A DNA stretch of 64,000 nt, from contig NZ_CP108143.1 of NCBI RefSeq assembly GCF_036206005.1, positions 4,803,501 to 4,867,500 of the forward strand, in the 5' to 3' direction. This document shows positions 25,181 to 34,269 of the stretch, one piece after another (position 1 is the first letter of the stretch; each line of letters opens with the position of its first letter). Origin of the DNA: Streptomyces sp. NBC_00178 (GTDB taxonomy: Bacteria > Actinomycetota > Actinomycetes > Streptomycetales > Streptomycetaceae). Below the pieces are notes generated by a model. That model was not told the origin of the DNA and did no database searches. It saw nothing but the letters and a program-made list of their open reading frames with translations. A program made the position numbers and the translations under genes.

Positions 25181-26776
25181 TCACCCGCAGACCGTTCCCG
25201 ACTCGGGCACCTTGCCCTCCAGCAGATAGCCGTCCACGGCCTTCTGCACGCAGGTGCTGCCGCTGTTGTACGCCCCGTGGCCCTCACCCTTGTAGGTGAG
25301 CACGATCCCGACGCCCTTGCCGAGCTCCGTCGCCATCGCCTTCGCGCCGGCGTAGGGGGTCGCGGGGTCGCCGGTGTTGCCGATGACGAGGATCGGGGCC
25401 GATCCGGGCGCGCTGACGTCCGGCGTCACCCAGGCGCCCGTCACGGGCCAGCCGGTGCAGGCCGTCAGGCCCCAGCCCAGGTAGTCACCGAAGACCGGCG
25501 AGGCCTCCCGGAAGCGGGGGAGCGCCTTCCTGGTCTGCTCCAGGGTGTAGCGCTGCTTGGAGTCGGCGCAGTTGACGGCGGTGTTGGCGGCGTTGGAGTT
25601 GTCGTAGTGGCCGTCCTCGGAGCGGCCGTTCAGCGAGTCGGCGAGCGCGAGCAGCAGTCCGCCGTTGCCGCCGTCGGCCTCGTCCAGCCCCTGTTCCAGC
25701 AGAGGCCAGGTCTCCTTGGAGTAGAGGGCCGAGGCGATGCCGGTCGTGGCCTGGGTCTCCGTCAGCTCCCGCTCGCCCAGTCCCGGGACGGGCTTCTTCT
25801 CCAGCTTCGCGAGGAGGCCGGCGATCCAGTCCTGGACCTCCTTGGAGGTGGCCCCGGGGATCCGGCAGTCGTCGCGCTCGGCGCAGTCGGCGGCGAAGTT
25901 GTCCAGGGCGAGCTGGAAACCCTCCGCCTGCCCGAGCGAGGACTCCAGGGCGTCCTCGGTCGGGTCGACGACGGCGTCCAGGACGGCCCGTCCGACGTTC
26001 TTCGGGTACAGGTGCGCGTAGACGCCGCCGAGCTCGGTGCCGTAGGAGATCCCGAAGTAGTACAGCTTGTCGTCGCCGAGCACCTGGCGCAGCAGGTCCA
26101 TGTCCCGGGCCGCGTTGGTGGTGCCGACGTACGGGAGTTCGTCACCGGAATTCTTCTCGCAGTCCGCGATGTAGGACTTCTGGTCCTCGACGAAGGCCTT
26201 CTCCTCGTCGGCGTCGTCGGGGGTGCCGTCCTTCTCGTAGCGGGCGTCGAGCGTCTCGTCGTCGGAGCACTCGACGCCCTCGCTCCGCCCGATTCCCCGG
26301 GGGTCGAAGCTCACCAGGTCGTACCGGGTGCGGAGCGTGTCGTAGTCCGTGCCGAAGGACGGCAGCGTCGCGACCCCGGAGGCGCCGGGACCGCCGAAAT
26401 TGAAGATCAGCGAGCCGATCCGGCGGTCCTGGTTCCGTGCGACGGCACGGATGAGCGCCAGCTCGATGGTGCGGCCGTCCGGATCCGCGTAGTCGAGGGG
26501 CGCGTCCATGAAGGAGCACTGCCAGGCCGCGCCGCCCGGCAGCGGGGAGGGGACCGGACCCGTGCCCTGGGCCGCGTTCGGGGCCGGGCACGGCTTCCAG
26601 TCGAGCTTCTGGGAGGTCAGCTTCCCCGCCGTCGCGGTGGGGGCCGCGGTCGAGGCGGCGGTCGGCGTCGACGTCCCGGATCCCCCGTCGTCGCCGTCGG
26701 AGCATCCGGCCAGCGGCAGCAGCACGGTGGCGGTGGTGGCGAGGGCGGCGGCACGCAGGGCGGGGGAGGTCCACAT
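25181..26776 (-). CDS. Secreted lipoprotein alpha/beta hydrolase, TAP-like (paralog of the next gene)
   Basis: 531 residues, same architecture as its neighbour: lipobox LAGC with Cys25, low-complexity Thr/Ala/Ser linker (residues 30-58), MDAPLDYADPDGRTIELALIR, FNFGGPGASG, YDLVSFDPRGIGRSEGVEC, YFGISYGTELGG, and C-terminal VIGNTGDPATPYAGA with KGEGHGAY. The Cys pairs in the body (for example in the DCAERDDCR insert) are likely disulfides. It probably releases short peptides on the cell surface, a job that fits the peptide importer elsewhere in the window. The start ATG at 26776 begins directly with the signal peptide; the longer frame is spurious. Confidence 0.9.
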   Translation of the reverse strand: MWTSPALRAAALATTATVLLPLAGCSDGDDGGSGTSTPTAASTAAPTATAGKLTSQKLDWKPCPAPNAAQGTGPVPSPLPGGAAWQCSFMDAPLDYADPDGRTIELALIRAVARNQDRRIGSLIFNFGGPGASGVATLPSFGTDYDTLRTRYDLVSFDPRGIGRSEGVECSDDETLDARYEKDGTPDDADEEKAFVEDQKSYIADCEKNSGDELPYVGTTNAARDMDLLRQVLGDDKLYYFGISYGTELGGVYAHLYPKNVGRAVLDAVVDPTEDALESSLGQAEGFQLALDNFAADCAERDDCRIPGATSKEVQDWIAGLLAKLEKKPVPGLGERELTETQATTGIASALYSKETWPLLEQGLDEADGGNGGLLLALADSLNGRSEDGHYDNSNAANTAVNCADSKQRYTLEQTRKALPRFREASPVFGDYLGWGLTACTGWPVTGAWVTPDVSAPGSAPILVIGNTGDPATPYAGAKAMATELGKGVGIVLTYKGEGHGAYNSGSTCVQKAVDGYLLEGKVPESGTVCG

Positions 26777-26853
26777 GGACCCATCGTGCGGCGGGACGCG
26801 GCCGGCCGCGCGGGACGCGGTCCATGCGAGTGGCGCGCCCTCGCGCGGGTGTT

Positions 26854-29721
26854 CTAGAGCTCCCCCTTGCGCGTCAACTGGCTGAAGCAGATCCAGCCGG
26901 GGAGCACCGGCAGCCAGAGCGTCATCACGCGGTACAGGAGCACCGCCGGCGCCGCGACCTCCTTGGGGAGGCCGACCGCGATCAGCCCCAGTGTCAGCGC
27001 GCCCTCGACCGCGCCCACACCACCGGGGGTGGGCGCCGCGGACCCCAGGGCGTTGCCCGCGAGGAAGACGACCGCGATGCTGGCGTAGCTGAGCTGGGGG
27101 ACGCCGGGCCCGCTGAACGCCCGGATCGACGCGTCGAGGCAGAGGACGAACAGACCCGTCAGGAGCACCATGCCGCCGATGCCGGTGATCAGCTTCTGCG
27201 GCCGCTGCACGACGTCCAGCATGCGCGGTACGACCCCGGCGAACAGCGAGCGCACCCGGGTGACGACGAACTTCCGCAGGAACGGGATCGCGGTCACCAC
27301 GAGCACCAGCACCGCGACCGTCAGCAGGCCCGCGATCACCGTCCTCGACGGGGTGAGCGAGTCCGGGGTCTTCTCCGTGCCCGTCAGGTACCCGAAGAGC
27401 GCCAGCAGGAGGATGTGGCAGCCGAGGCCGAACAGCTGCGACGCGCCGACACTGGCCACGGCGAGACCGGGGCGCACCCCCGCGCGCTGCAGGAAGCGGG
27501 TGTTCAGCGCCACGCCCCCCACCGCGGCGGGCGCCACGATCTTCACGAACGAACCGGCCACCTGCGCGAGCACCGTCTTCCCGAACGGCACCCGCTCCGG
27601 CACGAAGCCGAGCAGGCTCATGGCCGCGGCGACGTAGCTCAGCGCGGAGAAGCCCAGCGCCGCCGCCACCCAGCCCCACTCCGCCTGTTCCACCACCGTG
27701 CCGAAATCGGCCTCGGTGACCTGCGAGATCAGGAAGTAGGCGGCGATGGAGCCCGCGATGAAGGTGAACAGGGTGCGCGGCTTGATGCGCTCCAGCTGCA
27801 CCGGTTCGACGGGGGCCTGCGGGCGGATCAGCAGCACCTGGCGCCGGATCTGCGCCAGCATGTCCTCCTCGCGGGCCTCCTCGAGGGCATCGTCTATCGC
27901 CCGCTTCTCCGCCTGCTTCTCGGTGCGGAGCGACTTGCGGACGGCCTTGCGGTCCCCGGAATCCGCGGCGTCGTGCTCCTCGGCCCTGGCCTGCTTGGCC
28001 GCCTGCGAGGCCTCCAGCACCGCCTCGCGCTCGCGCTGCGAACGCTCCCGGGCGAGCCTGCGCAGCGTCGCCCGGGACGAGCGGCTCAGGGCGATCGGCT
28101 GGAGCAGCGGCAGGCTGTCGGCCACCGCGTCCGGCCCGAGGACCGCGAGAGCCGCTGCGACGGCCCGTTCCGCACCCACACGCAGTCCGGTGGTGGTCAG
28201 CAGCTGGGCGACGTCCATCCGCAGGATCAGGTCACCCGCGGCGATCTCGCCGCCCCGCAGGTCCGTCACGAACACCGTGCCGGAACGATCCACCAGGATC
28301 GAGTCCCCGGTGAGGGTGCGGTGCGCGATCCGCCGCGACTGGAGCGCGCGCACCTGATGCCAGGCGCCCCGCACCAGATCGTCGGTGATCTCCTCGTCCT
28401 CCATCGAGTCCAGCGAGCGCCCGCCGATGTGCTCGTACACCAGCATCACGGCGTCGGGGCCGAGCTCGGAGGTGGCGATCAGCTTGGGTGCGTTGGCCCC
28501 GGCTGCGATCGCGGCGTACGCGAGGAGTGCCTCCTGCTCCAGGGCCTGGCGCAGGGACTGGATGGAGCGGCGCTGGGTGATACTGCGCAGGGTGAGCCTG
28601 CGCCAGACGCGGTAGAAGAAGCCCTGGGCCTGCTGCTCACGGTCGACGACCGTCACGTCCAGCGGCGGCCCGTCCTCCAGGGTGACCAGATAGCGGCGTC
28701 CCCGGTCGCCCTGATCGGGGTTGTCGTGCGACTCCTCGGTCCGCATGGCCGCCACCGGACGGAAGCCGACGTGGCGCAGACCTGCCATCAGGTGCTGGCC
28801 GGTCGGGCGGACGTTCGGCGAACCGACGGCGTACAGCGTGCCGTAGGCCACGGTCCAGCCGATCAGCACCGTGAGGACGATCGAGAACGGTGTGGTGTAG
28901 CCGCCGACCAGCATCGCGAAGGCGTCGAGAAGCAGCACCACCCACAGCACGACCCGCCATCTCGGTCTGCGCGCCATCCCCACCGCGGTCATGTAGGCGA
29001 TCACCGGGGCGAGGTAGCCGTGGACGGGATCGGTCAGCGCCGCTCCGGGCTGAGGCTGGGTCAGGGCGTCCCGGATCGTCCCGGACGCCGATCTGGCCAC
29101 CCAGAGGTCCGTGGCCAGGGTCACGCCGTGGGCCAGTACGGCGGCGAGGACACCGTCCGCGATCCGCAGCCCGTCGCGTTTCACCAGGCGCTCGATCGCG
29201 AACGCGACCGGCACCAGGAGTACGGCGATGCTGGACACCAGGCCCGCGAGTTTGATCAGCAGGTCGGGTGCCTGGTCCGTGCCCTTGGAGATGTCGTTCT
29301 CGAGCCCCGTGGTGGTTCCCTGCGCGAAGGCCGCGATGGAGAACAGCAGCGCGATCGCGAGGACGCCGATGAGGAGCCGCAGCAGGTCGGACGGGCGGTG
29401 GACGCGGGCGGGCAGCAGCGGTTCGTCGCCCGACACGCGGTCGCTCAGCGCCGCGACGGAGGACAGCGTCGAGCCCGACGCACCCTCGCGGGGCGGCCTG
29501 GGCGCCCCCTCCCGGGGCTGTTCCGGAGGGCCGCCGGCCTCCGGCGACCCGTTGGCGCGGCGGTCGCCGTCGGCGAGTTCGTCCAGGGAGCCGTCCTGCC
29601 TGCCGGGCGGTGCTCCGGAGGAATCCGGGCGCGACTCCGCATCAGAGGCGTCGGCCGCCTTCGGTGGCTGCACGCCCTGCTCCTTCGTCGCCTCTGATGG
29701 ATCTTCGTGTTCTCGTATCAC
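26854..29721 (-). CDS. Membrane fusion protein: six-helix region, degenerate kinase domain and LPG-synthase/flippase-like domain
   Basis: 955 residues. Residues 1-110 are disordered (Pro/Gly/acidic); 112-300 hold about six membrane helices; 340-520 form a protein-kinase/ABC1-like domain; 550-640 are charged and coiled-coil-like (REREAVLEASQAAKQARAE); about 670-955 form the UPF0104/lysylphosphatidylglycerol synthase-like membrane domain (TIGR00374 type) with the signature SAAPTPGGVGAVEGAL. In the kinase part HRD is HRT (467-469), the catalytic Asn is Ser474 and DFG is DLR (487-489), so phosphotransfer is unlikely. The C-terminal domain may act as a lipid-linked substrate transporter. GTG start at 29721 without a clear ribosome binding site; the N-terminus is uncertain. 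Synteny suggests Rv3205c occupies the equivalent place in mycobacteria, but I do not claim homology. Confidence 0.85.
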   Translation of the reverse strand: MIREHEDPSEATKEQGVQPPKAADASDAESRPDSSGAPPGRQDGSLDELADGDRRANGSPEAGGPPEQPREGAPRPPREGASGSTLSSVAALSDRVSGDEPLLPARVHRPSDLLRLLIGVLAIALLFSIAAFAQGTTTGLENDISKGTDQAPDLLIKLAGLVSSIAVLLVPVAFAIERLVKRDGLRIADGVLAAVLAHGVTLATDLWVARSASGTIRDALTQPQPGAALTDPVHGYLAPVIAYMTAVGMARRPRWRVVLWVVLLLDAFAMLVGGYTTPFSIVLTVLIGWTVAYGTLYAVGSPNVRPTGQHLMAGLRHVGFRPVAAMRTEESHDNPDQGDRGRRYLVTLEDGPPLDVTVVDREQQAQGFFYRVWRRLTLRSITQRRSIQSLRQALEQEALLAYAAIAAGANAPKLIATSELGPDAVMLVYEHIGGRSLDSMEDEEITDDLVRGAWHQVRALQSRRIAHRTLTGDSILVDRSGTVFVTDLRGGEIAAGDLILRMDVAQLLTTTGLRVGAERAVAAALAVLGPDAVADSLPLLQPIALSRSSRATLRRLARERSQREREAVLEASQAAKQARAEEHDAADSGDRKAVRKSLRTEKQAEKRAIDDALEEAREEDMLAQIRRQVLLIRPQAPVEPVQLERIKPRTLFTFIAGSIAAYFLISQVTEADFGTVVEQAEWGWVAAALGFSALSYVAAAMSLLGFVPERVPFGKTVLAQVAGSFVKIVAPAAVGGVALNTRFLQRAGVRPGLAVASVGASQLFGLGCHILLLALFGYLTGTEKTPDSLTPSRTVIAGLLTVAVLVLVVTAIPFLRKFVVTRVRSLFAGVVPRMLDVVQRPQKLITGIGGMVLLTGLFVLCLDASIRAFSGPGVPQLSYASIAVVFLAGNALGSAAPTPGGVGAVEGALTLGLIAVGLPKEVAAPAVLLYRVMTLWLPVLPGWICFSQLTRKGEL

Positions 29722-29892
29722 CGGTCACCGCCCGCACGATGGTGGCACGGCCCGCAGACAGAGGGGGGCATCAGGGTGCATTGCGCGGGTGCGATGCGCA
29801 ACACACGCGCCTCGGCGTGCGCCCGCGCGGTGAGCGACCGGGGCGCTTCGGGACGGGCCCGGCTGTCGGTGGCGTACGGCAGGATGGGGCGG

Positions 29893-30312
29893 ATGAGCGA
29901 AGACCGGACGGGCGGCGGGCGGACGGGTGCCCCGCCCCAGGCCCCCGAACTGCCCGCCTACGCCGAGCGGGTCCTGGACGTCGCGGACCTGATCCCGCCC
30001 GGCCGGGTCATGACGTACGGCGACGTCGCCGAGTGGCTGGGCGACGGAGGCCCGAGACAGGTCGGCCGGGTGATGGCCCTGTACGGCTCCGCGGTGCCCT
30101 GGTGGCGCGTGGTGCGGGCCGACGGGGCGCTGCTGCCCGGCCACGAACTGCGGGCGCTCGACCACTACCGCGAGGAGGGCACACCGCTGCGTGCCGCCTC
30201 CCGCTCCTCGGACGGCCACCTCCCGCGCCTCGACATGCGGCGCGCCAGGTGGGACGGGACCACCGGCGGCGGCTCCCGGGCCGACGACGACGGCGACGCG
30301 GACCGTGACTGA
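29893..30312 (+). CDS. Alkyltransferase-like protein (MGMT family without the acceptor Cys)
   Basis: 139 residues. The MGMT DNA-binding domain is intact: IPPGRVMTYGDVAEWLG (residues 35-50), GPRQVGRVMALYG (53-65, with the Arg finger), but the PCHRV active-site motif is PWWRV, so the methyl-accepting Cys is replaced by Trp70 and the following His by Trp71. Such ATL proteins bind O6-alkylguanine, flip it and recruit nucleotide excision repair instead of repairing it directly. A matching ATL gene (Rv3204) occurs in the M. tuberculosis block. The ATG at 29893 was chosen by family length; the longer frame adds unrelated residues. It diverges from the membrane fusion gene. Confidence 0.86.
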   Translation: MSEDRTGGGRTGAPPQAPELPAYAERVLDVADLIPPGRVMTYGDVAEWLGDGGPRQVGRVMALYGSAVPWWRVVRADGALLPGHELRALDHYREEGTPLRAASRSSDGHLPRLDMRRARWDGTTGGGSRADDDGDADRD

Positions 30313-30702
30313 GGCCCGGAGGGGAGCGGCCACCGCCGGTACGGCGATACCGGCACGGCAGGTGCGCGGGGTGCGGGTGCCCACCGGCACGCGGGCGCGG
30401 CCGTCGTGCGGGGCGAGGGGGAGAAAGCTCACACCGCACAGCTTCGGCCATCGGGCCCCGGAGGCACAGGCGGCTGGCCGGTGAGCGGGGCGTACCGGGT
30501 TCTCGGCTGACGTCGGAGGCGCCGCTCCCGCTGCGGCACGTCCCTTGGACGGCGTAGCGTCATCCGGACGCGGCAGGATTCGCTCCCTCGTCCGCCGTCC
30601 GTCACCACCGGGCCTCCACAGCCCCGGCTCCACCACCCGGCCGCCACCTTTCGGGCCGGACCACCGCGCAGACCAGTACACCCACCAGGACCGGCGATCC
30701 AC
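30313..30702. other. Intergenic region upstream of the AdnA-like gene, no gene seen
   Basis: 390 bp of GC-rich sequence. Only low-quality frames cross it. It should contain the promoter of the helicase-nuclease operon, but no convincing hexamers were seen. Confidence 0.4.
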
Positions 30703-33700
30703 GTGAGCTCCTCCTCCACCACCCGGAACAGCCCGCACCGTCAGACACGGCGGCGGGCTCCGGGCGCGTACCGGCTGGTGCGGACACCCCCGGGCTCCGC
30801 GCGGCCCCCCGCCCTGGACGCCGCGCAGCGCGCCGTGGCCGACCACCGGGACGGCCCGCTCCTGGTCCTCGCGGGGCCGGGCACCGGCAAGACCACGACG
30901 CTGGTCGAAGCCGTCGCCCGGCGCGTTGCCGGAGGGGCCGACCCCTCCCGCATCCTGGTCCTCACCTTCAGCCGCAAGGCGGCGGTCGAACTGCGCGACC
31001 GGATGGCGGCCCGGCTCGGCGGCGCCCGGGGACCGCAGGCCACCACCTTCCACTCGTACTGCTACGCCCTGGTCCGTGCCCACCAGGACGCCGACCTGTT
31101 CGCCGACCCGCTGCGCCTGCTCTCCGGCCCCGAGCAGGACGTCACCGTCCGCGAACTCCTCGCCGGCCAGACCGGCCTGGAAGGCGCGGGGCTCGCCCAC
31201 GTCCGCTGGCCGGACGAGCTGCGCGCCTGCCTCACCACCCGGGGCTTCGCCGACGAGGTGCGCGCGGTACTGGCGCGCAGCCGGGAACTCGGCCTCGGCC
31301 CGGACGCCCTCGCCGACTTCGCCCGGCGCACCGGCCGCCCGGACTGGAGCGCCGCCGCACAGTTCCTCGCCGAGTACCTGGACGTCCTCGACGCCCAGGG
31401 CGTCCTCGACTACGCCGAACTCGTCCACCGCGCCGTGCTCCTCGCGGAGCGCCCCGAGGTGGCAGCGGTGCTGGCCGGCAGCTACGACGCCGTCTTCGTC
31501 GACGAGTACCAGGACACGGACCCCTCCCAGGTGCGCCTGCTGCACGCGCTCGCCGGCAACCGGGGCGCTCCCGCCCCCGGTGGCGGCGGCGGGAGGACCC
31601 TGATCGCCTTCGGCGACCCCGACCAGTCGATCTACGCCTTCCGGGGCGCCGATGTGAACGGCATCCTGGACTTCCCCGACGCCTTCCGCCGAGCCGACGG
31701 AGCGCCAGCTCCCGTCGGCGTCCTCACCACCTCGCGCCGCTCGGGCGACGAACTGCTCGCCGCCACCCGGCTGCTCACCCGCCGTATGCCGCTCACCCGT
31801 CTGCCCTCGGACAGGGTCCGCGCCCACCGGGCGCCGGGCGCCACGCGCGAGGGCGGCCGCGTCGAGGCGTACACCTATCCGACGGCCTCCGCCGAGCTGG
31901 AGAACATCGCCGACCTGCTCCGGCGCGCGCACCTGGAGGACGGTGTCCCCTGGCGTGACATGGCCGTCCTCGTACGCGCCGGAGGGCGCTCGCTGCCTGC
32001 CGTGCGCCGGGCGCTCACCTCGGCCGGGGTCCCCCTGGAGGTCGACGGGGACGATCTCCCCCTGCGCCACGAGCCCGCGGTCGCCCCGCTCCTGACGGCG
32101 CTGCGGGCCGTCGCGACGGCCGCGCTGCCCGGCGGGGCGGCCGAGCCGCCCGCGCAGTCCGGGCCGTCTACGCAGCCCGGGCCGTCCGAGCGGTCCGAGC
32201 CGGCTGCGCAGTCCGGGCCGTCCGAGCCATCCGAGTCGCCTGCGCAGTCCGAGCCGGCCGGGCTGTCCGAGCCGGCCGGGACCGCGGAGGACCGCGCGGC
32301 CGAGGGTGACGGCGGCGCGGGGACCGACGGGTCCGGCCGGATCGACACCGAGACGGCCCTCGCCCTCCTCGCCTCGCCCCTCGGATCCATGGACGCCGCG
32401 GACCTGCGCCGCCTCGGCCGGGCCCTGCGGGACGAGGAGCGGGCCGCGGGCCGTCACGTGCCGCCGCCGTCCGGAGAGCTGCTGGCCAGAGCCCTCGCAG
32501 AGCCCGAACGGCTGGTCACGCACGACCCCGCGTACGCCCGGGGGGCCCAGCGCCTCGGCGCGCTCCTGCGCAAGGCGCGCGAGCTCCTCGAAGGCGGCGG
32601 CACCGCCGAAGAGGCCCTGTGGACCCTCTGGAACGGCACCCCGTGGCCCGGCCGGCTCGAACGCGCCGCACTGCGCGGCGGTGCGGGCGGACGGAACGCC
32701 GACCGGGACCTCGACGCGGTGTGCGCCCTCTTCGACACCGCCGCGCGGGCCGAGGAACGTACCGGCGGACGGGGCGCGCTCAACTTCCTCGAGGAGGTCG
32801 ACGCCCAGGACATCGCCGCCGACACCCTGTCCCGTCGGGCCGTACGGCCCGACGCCGTACGCCTCATGACCGCGCACCGCTCCAAGGGCCTGGAATGGCC
32901 CCTGGTGGTCGTCGCCGGGGTACAGGAGGGGCTCTGGCCGGACCTGCGCCGGCGCGGATCGCTCCTGGAGGCGGACCGGATCGGCCGCGACGGCCTGGCC
33001 GAACCCCTCACCCCGGGAGCGCTCCTGGCCGAGGAACGGCGCCTGTTCTACGTCGCCGCGACCCGCGCCCGCGACCGCCTCGTCGTCACGGCCGTCAAGG
33101 CCCCTGCCGACGACGGCGACCAGCCCTCCCGCTTCCTCGCCGAACTGGGCGTCGAGCCCCGGGACGTCACCGGCCGCCCCCGCCGCCCGCTCGCCGTGGC
33201 CGCGCTCGTCGCCGAACTCCGGGCCACCACGGTCGACCCGGAAGCCTCGGATGCCCTGCGCGACGCGGCGGCCCGGCGGCTCGCCCGGCTCGCGGCGCTC
33301 AGCGACGACGAGGGCCAGCCGCTCGTACCGGCCGCCCATCCGCACCGCTGGTGGGGGCTGAACGACCCGACCCGCTCGGAGGTCCCGCTCCGCGACCGGG
33401 AGCGCCCCGTCGCGCTCTCCGGAAGCGCGCTCGACCAGCTCGCCAACACCTGCGCCCTCCAGTGGTTCCTGGGCCGTGAGGTGAAGGCCGACGCCCCGGC
33501 GACGGCTGCGCAGGGCTTCGGCAACGTCGTCCACGTCCTGGCGGACGAGGTGGCCTCCGGACGGACCGCCGCCGATCTGGACGTGCTGATGGAACGGCTC
33601 GACTCGGTCTGGGACGGCCTGGTCTTCGACGCCCCGTGGAAGTCGCAGCAGGAGAAGGACCAGGCGCGCGCGGCCCTGGAGCGCTTCCTGAGCTGGCACG

Positions 33701-34209
33701 TCATGGACCGGTCCGGCCGCACCGCCGCGGCCAGCGAGCACGACTTCGACGTCACCCTCGAAGCCGGCGAGTACGCGGTGCGTATCCGGGGGTCCATGGA
33801 CCGTGTCGAGCAGGACGCCCAGGGCCGGGCGTACGTCGTCGACTTCAAGACGGGCAAGGGGGCTCCGACCAGGGACGAGGTGGCCTCGCACCCCCAGCTC
33901 GCCGTGTACCAGCTCGCTGTCGGGGAAGGGGCCGTCGACGACGTCTTCGACGGACGACGCCCCGAATCCGGCGGAGCGGAGCTCGTGCAGCTGCGCCAGC
34001 CCGCTCCGAAGAAGGAGGGCGGCGACGCCCTCCCCAAGGTGCAGGCCCAGGAACCCCTCTCCGGGGAATGGGTCTCGGACCTCCTCGCCACGGCGGCGGG
34101 CCGGGTCCTGGACGAACGCTTCACCCCCAGCACGGGCCAGCACTGCACCCACTGCTCGTTCCGGGCGTCGTGCAGCGCACAGCCCGAAGGCCGTCAGATC
34201 ATCGAATGA
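30703..34209 (+). CDS. adnA: AdnA-like helicase-nuclease (UvrD/Rep motor plus Fe-S PD-(D/E)XK nuclease)
   Basis: 1168 residues. The SF1 helicase part has GPGTGKT (58-64), VLTFSRKAA, VFVDEYQDTD, AFGDPDQSIYAFRGA, and late motifs MTAHRSKGLEWPLV and VAATRARDRL. The C-terminal nuclease has VDFKTGK (Asp1047, Lys1049) and four Cys for a 4Fe-4S cluster: Cys917 and then Cys1148, Cys1151, Cys1157, exactly the AddB/Cas4-like spacing. With the next gene it forms the actinobacterial double-strand-break resection machine AdnAB. A Ser/Pro/Gly/Glu-rich repetitive insertion occupies residues about 482-527. GTG start at 30703. The next gene begins 60 bp downstream. Confidence 0.9.
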   Translation: MSSSSTTRNSPHRQTRRRAPGAYRLVRTPPGSARPPALDAAQRAVADHRDGPLLVLAGPGTGKTTTLVEAVARRVAGGADPSRILVLTFSRKAAVELRDRMAARLGGARGPQATTFHSYCYALVRAHQDADLFADPLRLLSGPEQDVTVRELLAGQTGLEGAGLAHVRWPDELRACLTTRGFADEVRAVLARSRELGLGPDALADFARRTGRPDWSAAAQFLAEYLDVLDAQGVLDYAELVHRAVLLAERPEVAAVLAGSYDAVFVDEYQDTDPSQVRLLHALAGNRGAPAPGGGGGRTLIAFGDPDQSIYAFRGADVNGILDFPDAFRRADGAPAPVGVLTTSRRSGDELLAATRLLTRRMPLTRLPSDRVRAHRAPGATREGGRVEAYTYPTASAELENIADLLRRAHLEDGVPWRDMAVLVRAGGRSLPAVRRALTSAGVPLEVDGDDLPLRHEPAVAPLLTALRAVATAALPGGAAEPPAQSGPSTQPGPSERSEPAAQSGPSEPSESPAQSEPAGLSEPAGTAEDRAAEGDGGAGTDGSGRIDTETALALLASPLGSMDAADLRRLGRALRDEERAAGRHVPPPSGELLARALAEPERLVTHDPAYARGAQRLGALLRKARELLEGGGTAEEALWTLWNGTPWPGRLERAALRGGAGGRNADRDLDAVCALFDTAARAEERTGGRGALNFLEEVDAQDIAADTLSRRAVRPDAVRLMTAHRSKGLEWPLVVVAGVQEGLWPDLRRRGSLLEADRIGRDGLAEPLTPGALLAEERRLFYVAATRARDRLVVTAVKAPADDGDQPSRFLAELGVEPRDVTGRPRRPLAVAALVAELRATTVDPEASDALRDAAARRLARLAALSDDEGQPLVPAAHPHRWWGLNDPTRSEVPLRDRERPVALSGSALDQLANTCALQWFLGREVKADAPATAAQGFGNVVHVLADEVASGRTAADLDVLMERLDSVWDGLVFDAPWKSQQEKDQARAALERFLSWHVMDRSGRTAAASEHDFDVTLEAGEYAVRIRGSMDRVEQDAQGRAYVVDFKTGKGAPTRDEVASHPQLAVYQLAVGEGAVDDVFDGRRPESGGAELVQLRQPAPKKEGGDALPKVQAQEPLSGEWVSDLLATAAGRVLDERFTPSTGQHCTHCSFRASCSAQPEGRQIIE

Positions 34210-34269
34210 CCTTCCCGGCGGAATCCGCGCGGGGCGGCGTTGTCGGCGCGTCCGGTTAGCCTTCCTGGA

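Noticed and set aside
26824..29697. A 957-codon plus-strand frame opposite the pseudokinase-flippase gene
   Set aside because: The minus-strand protein has membrane helices and the UPF0104 signature; the plus frame is His/Arg/Gln-rich antisense sequence.
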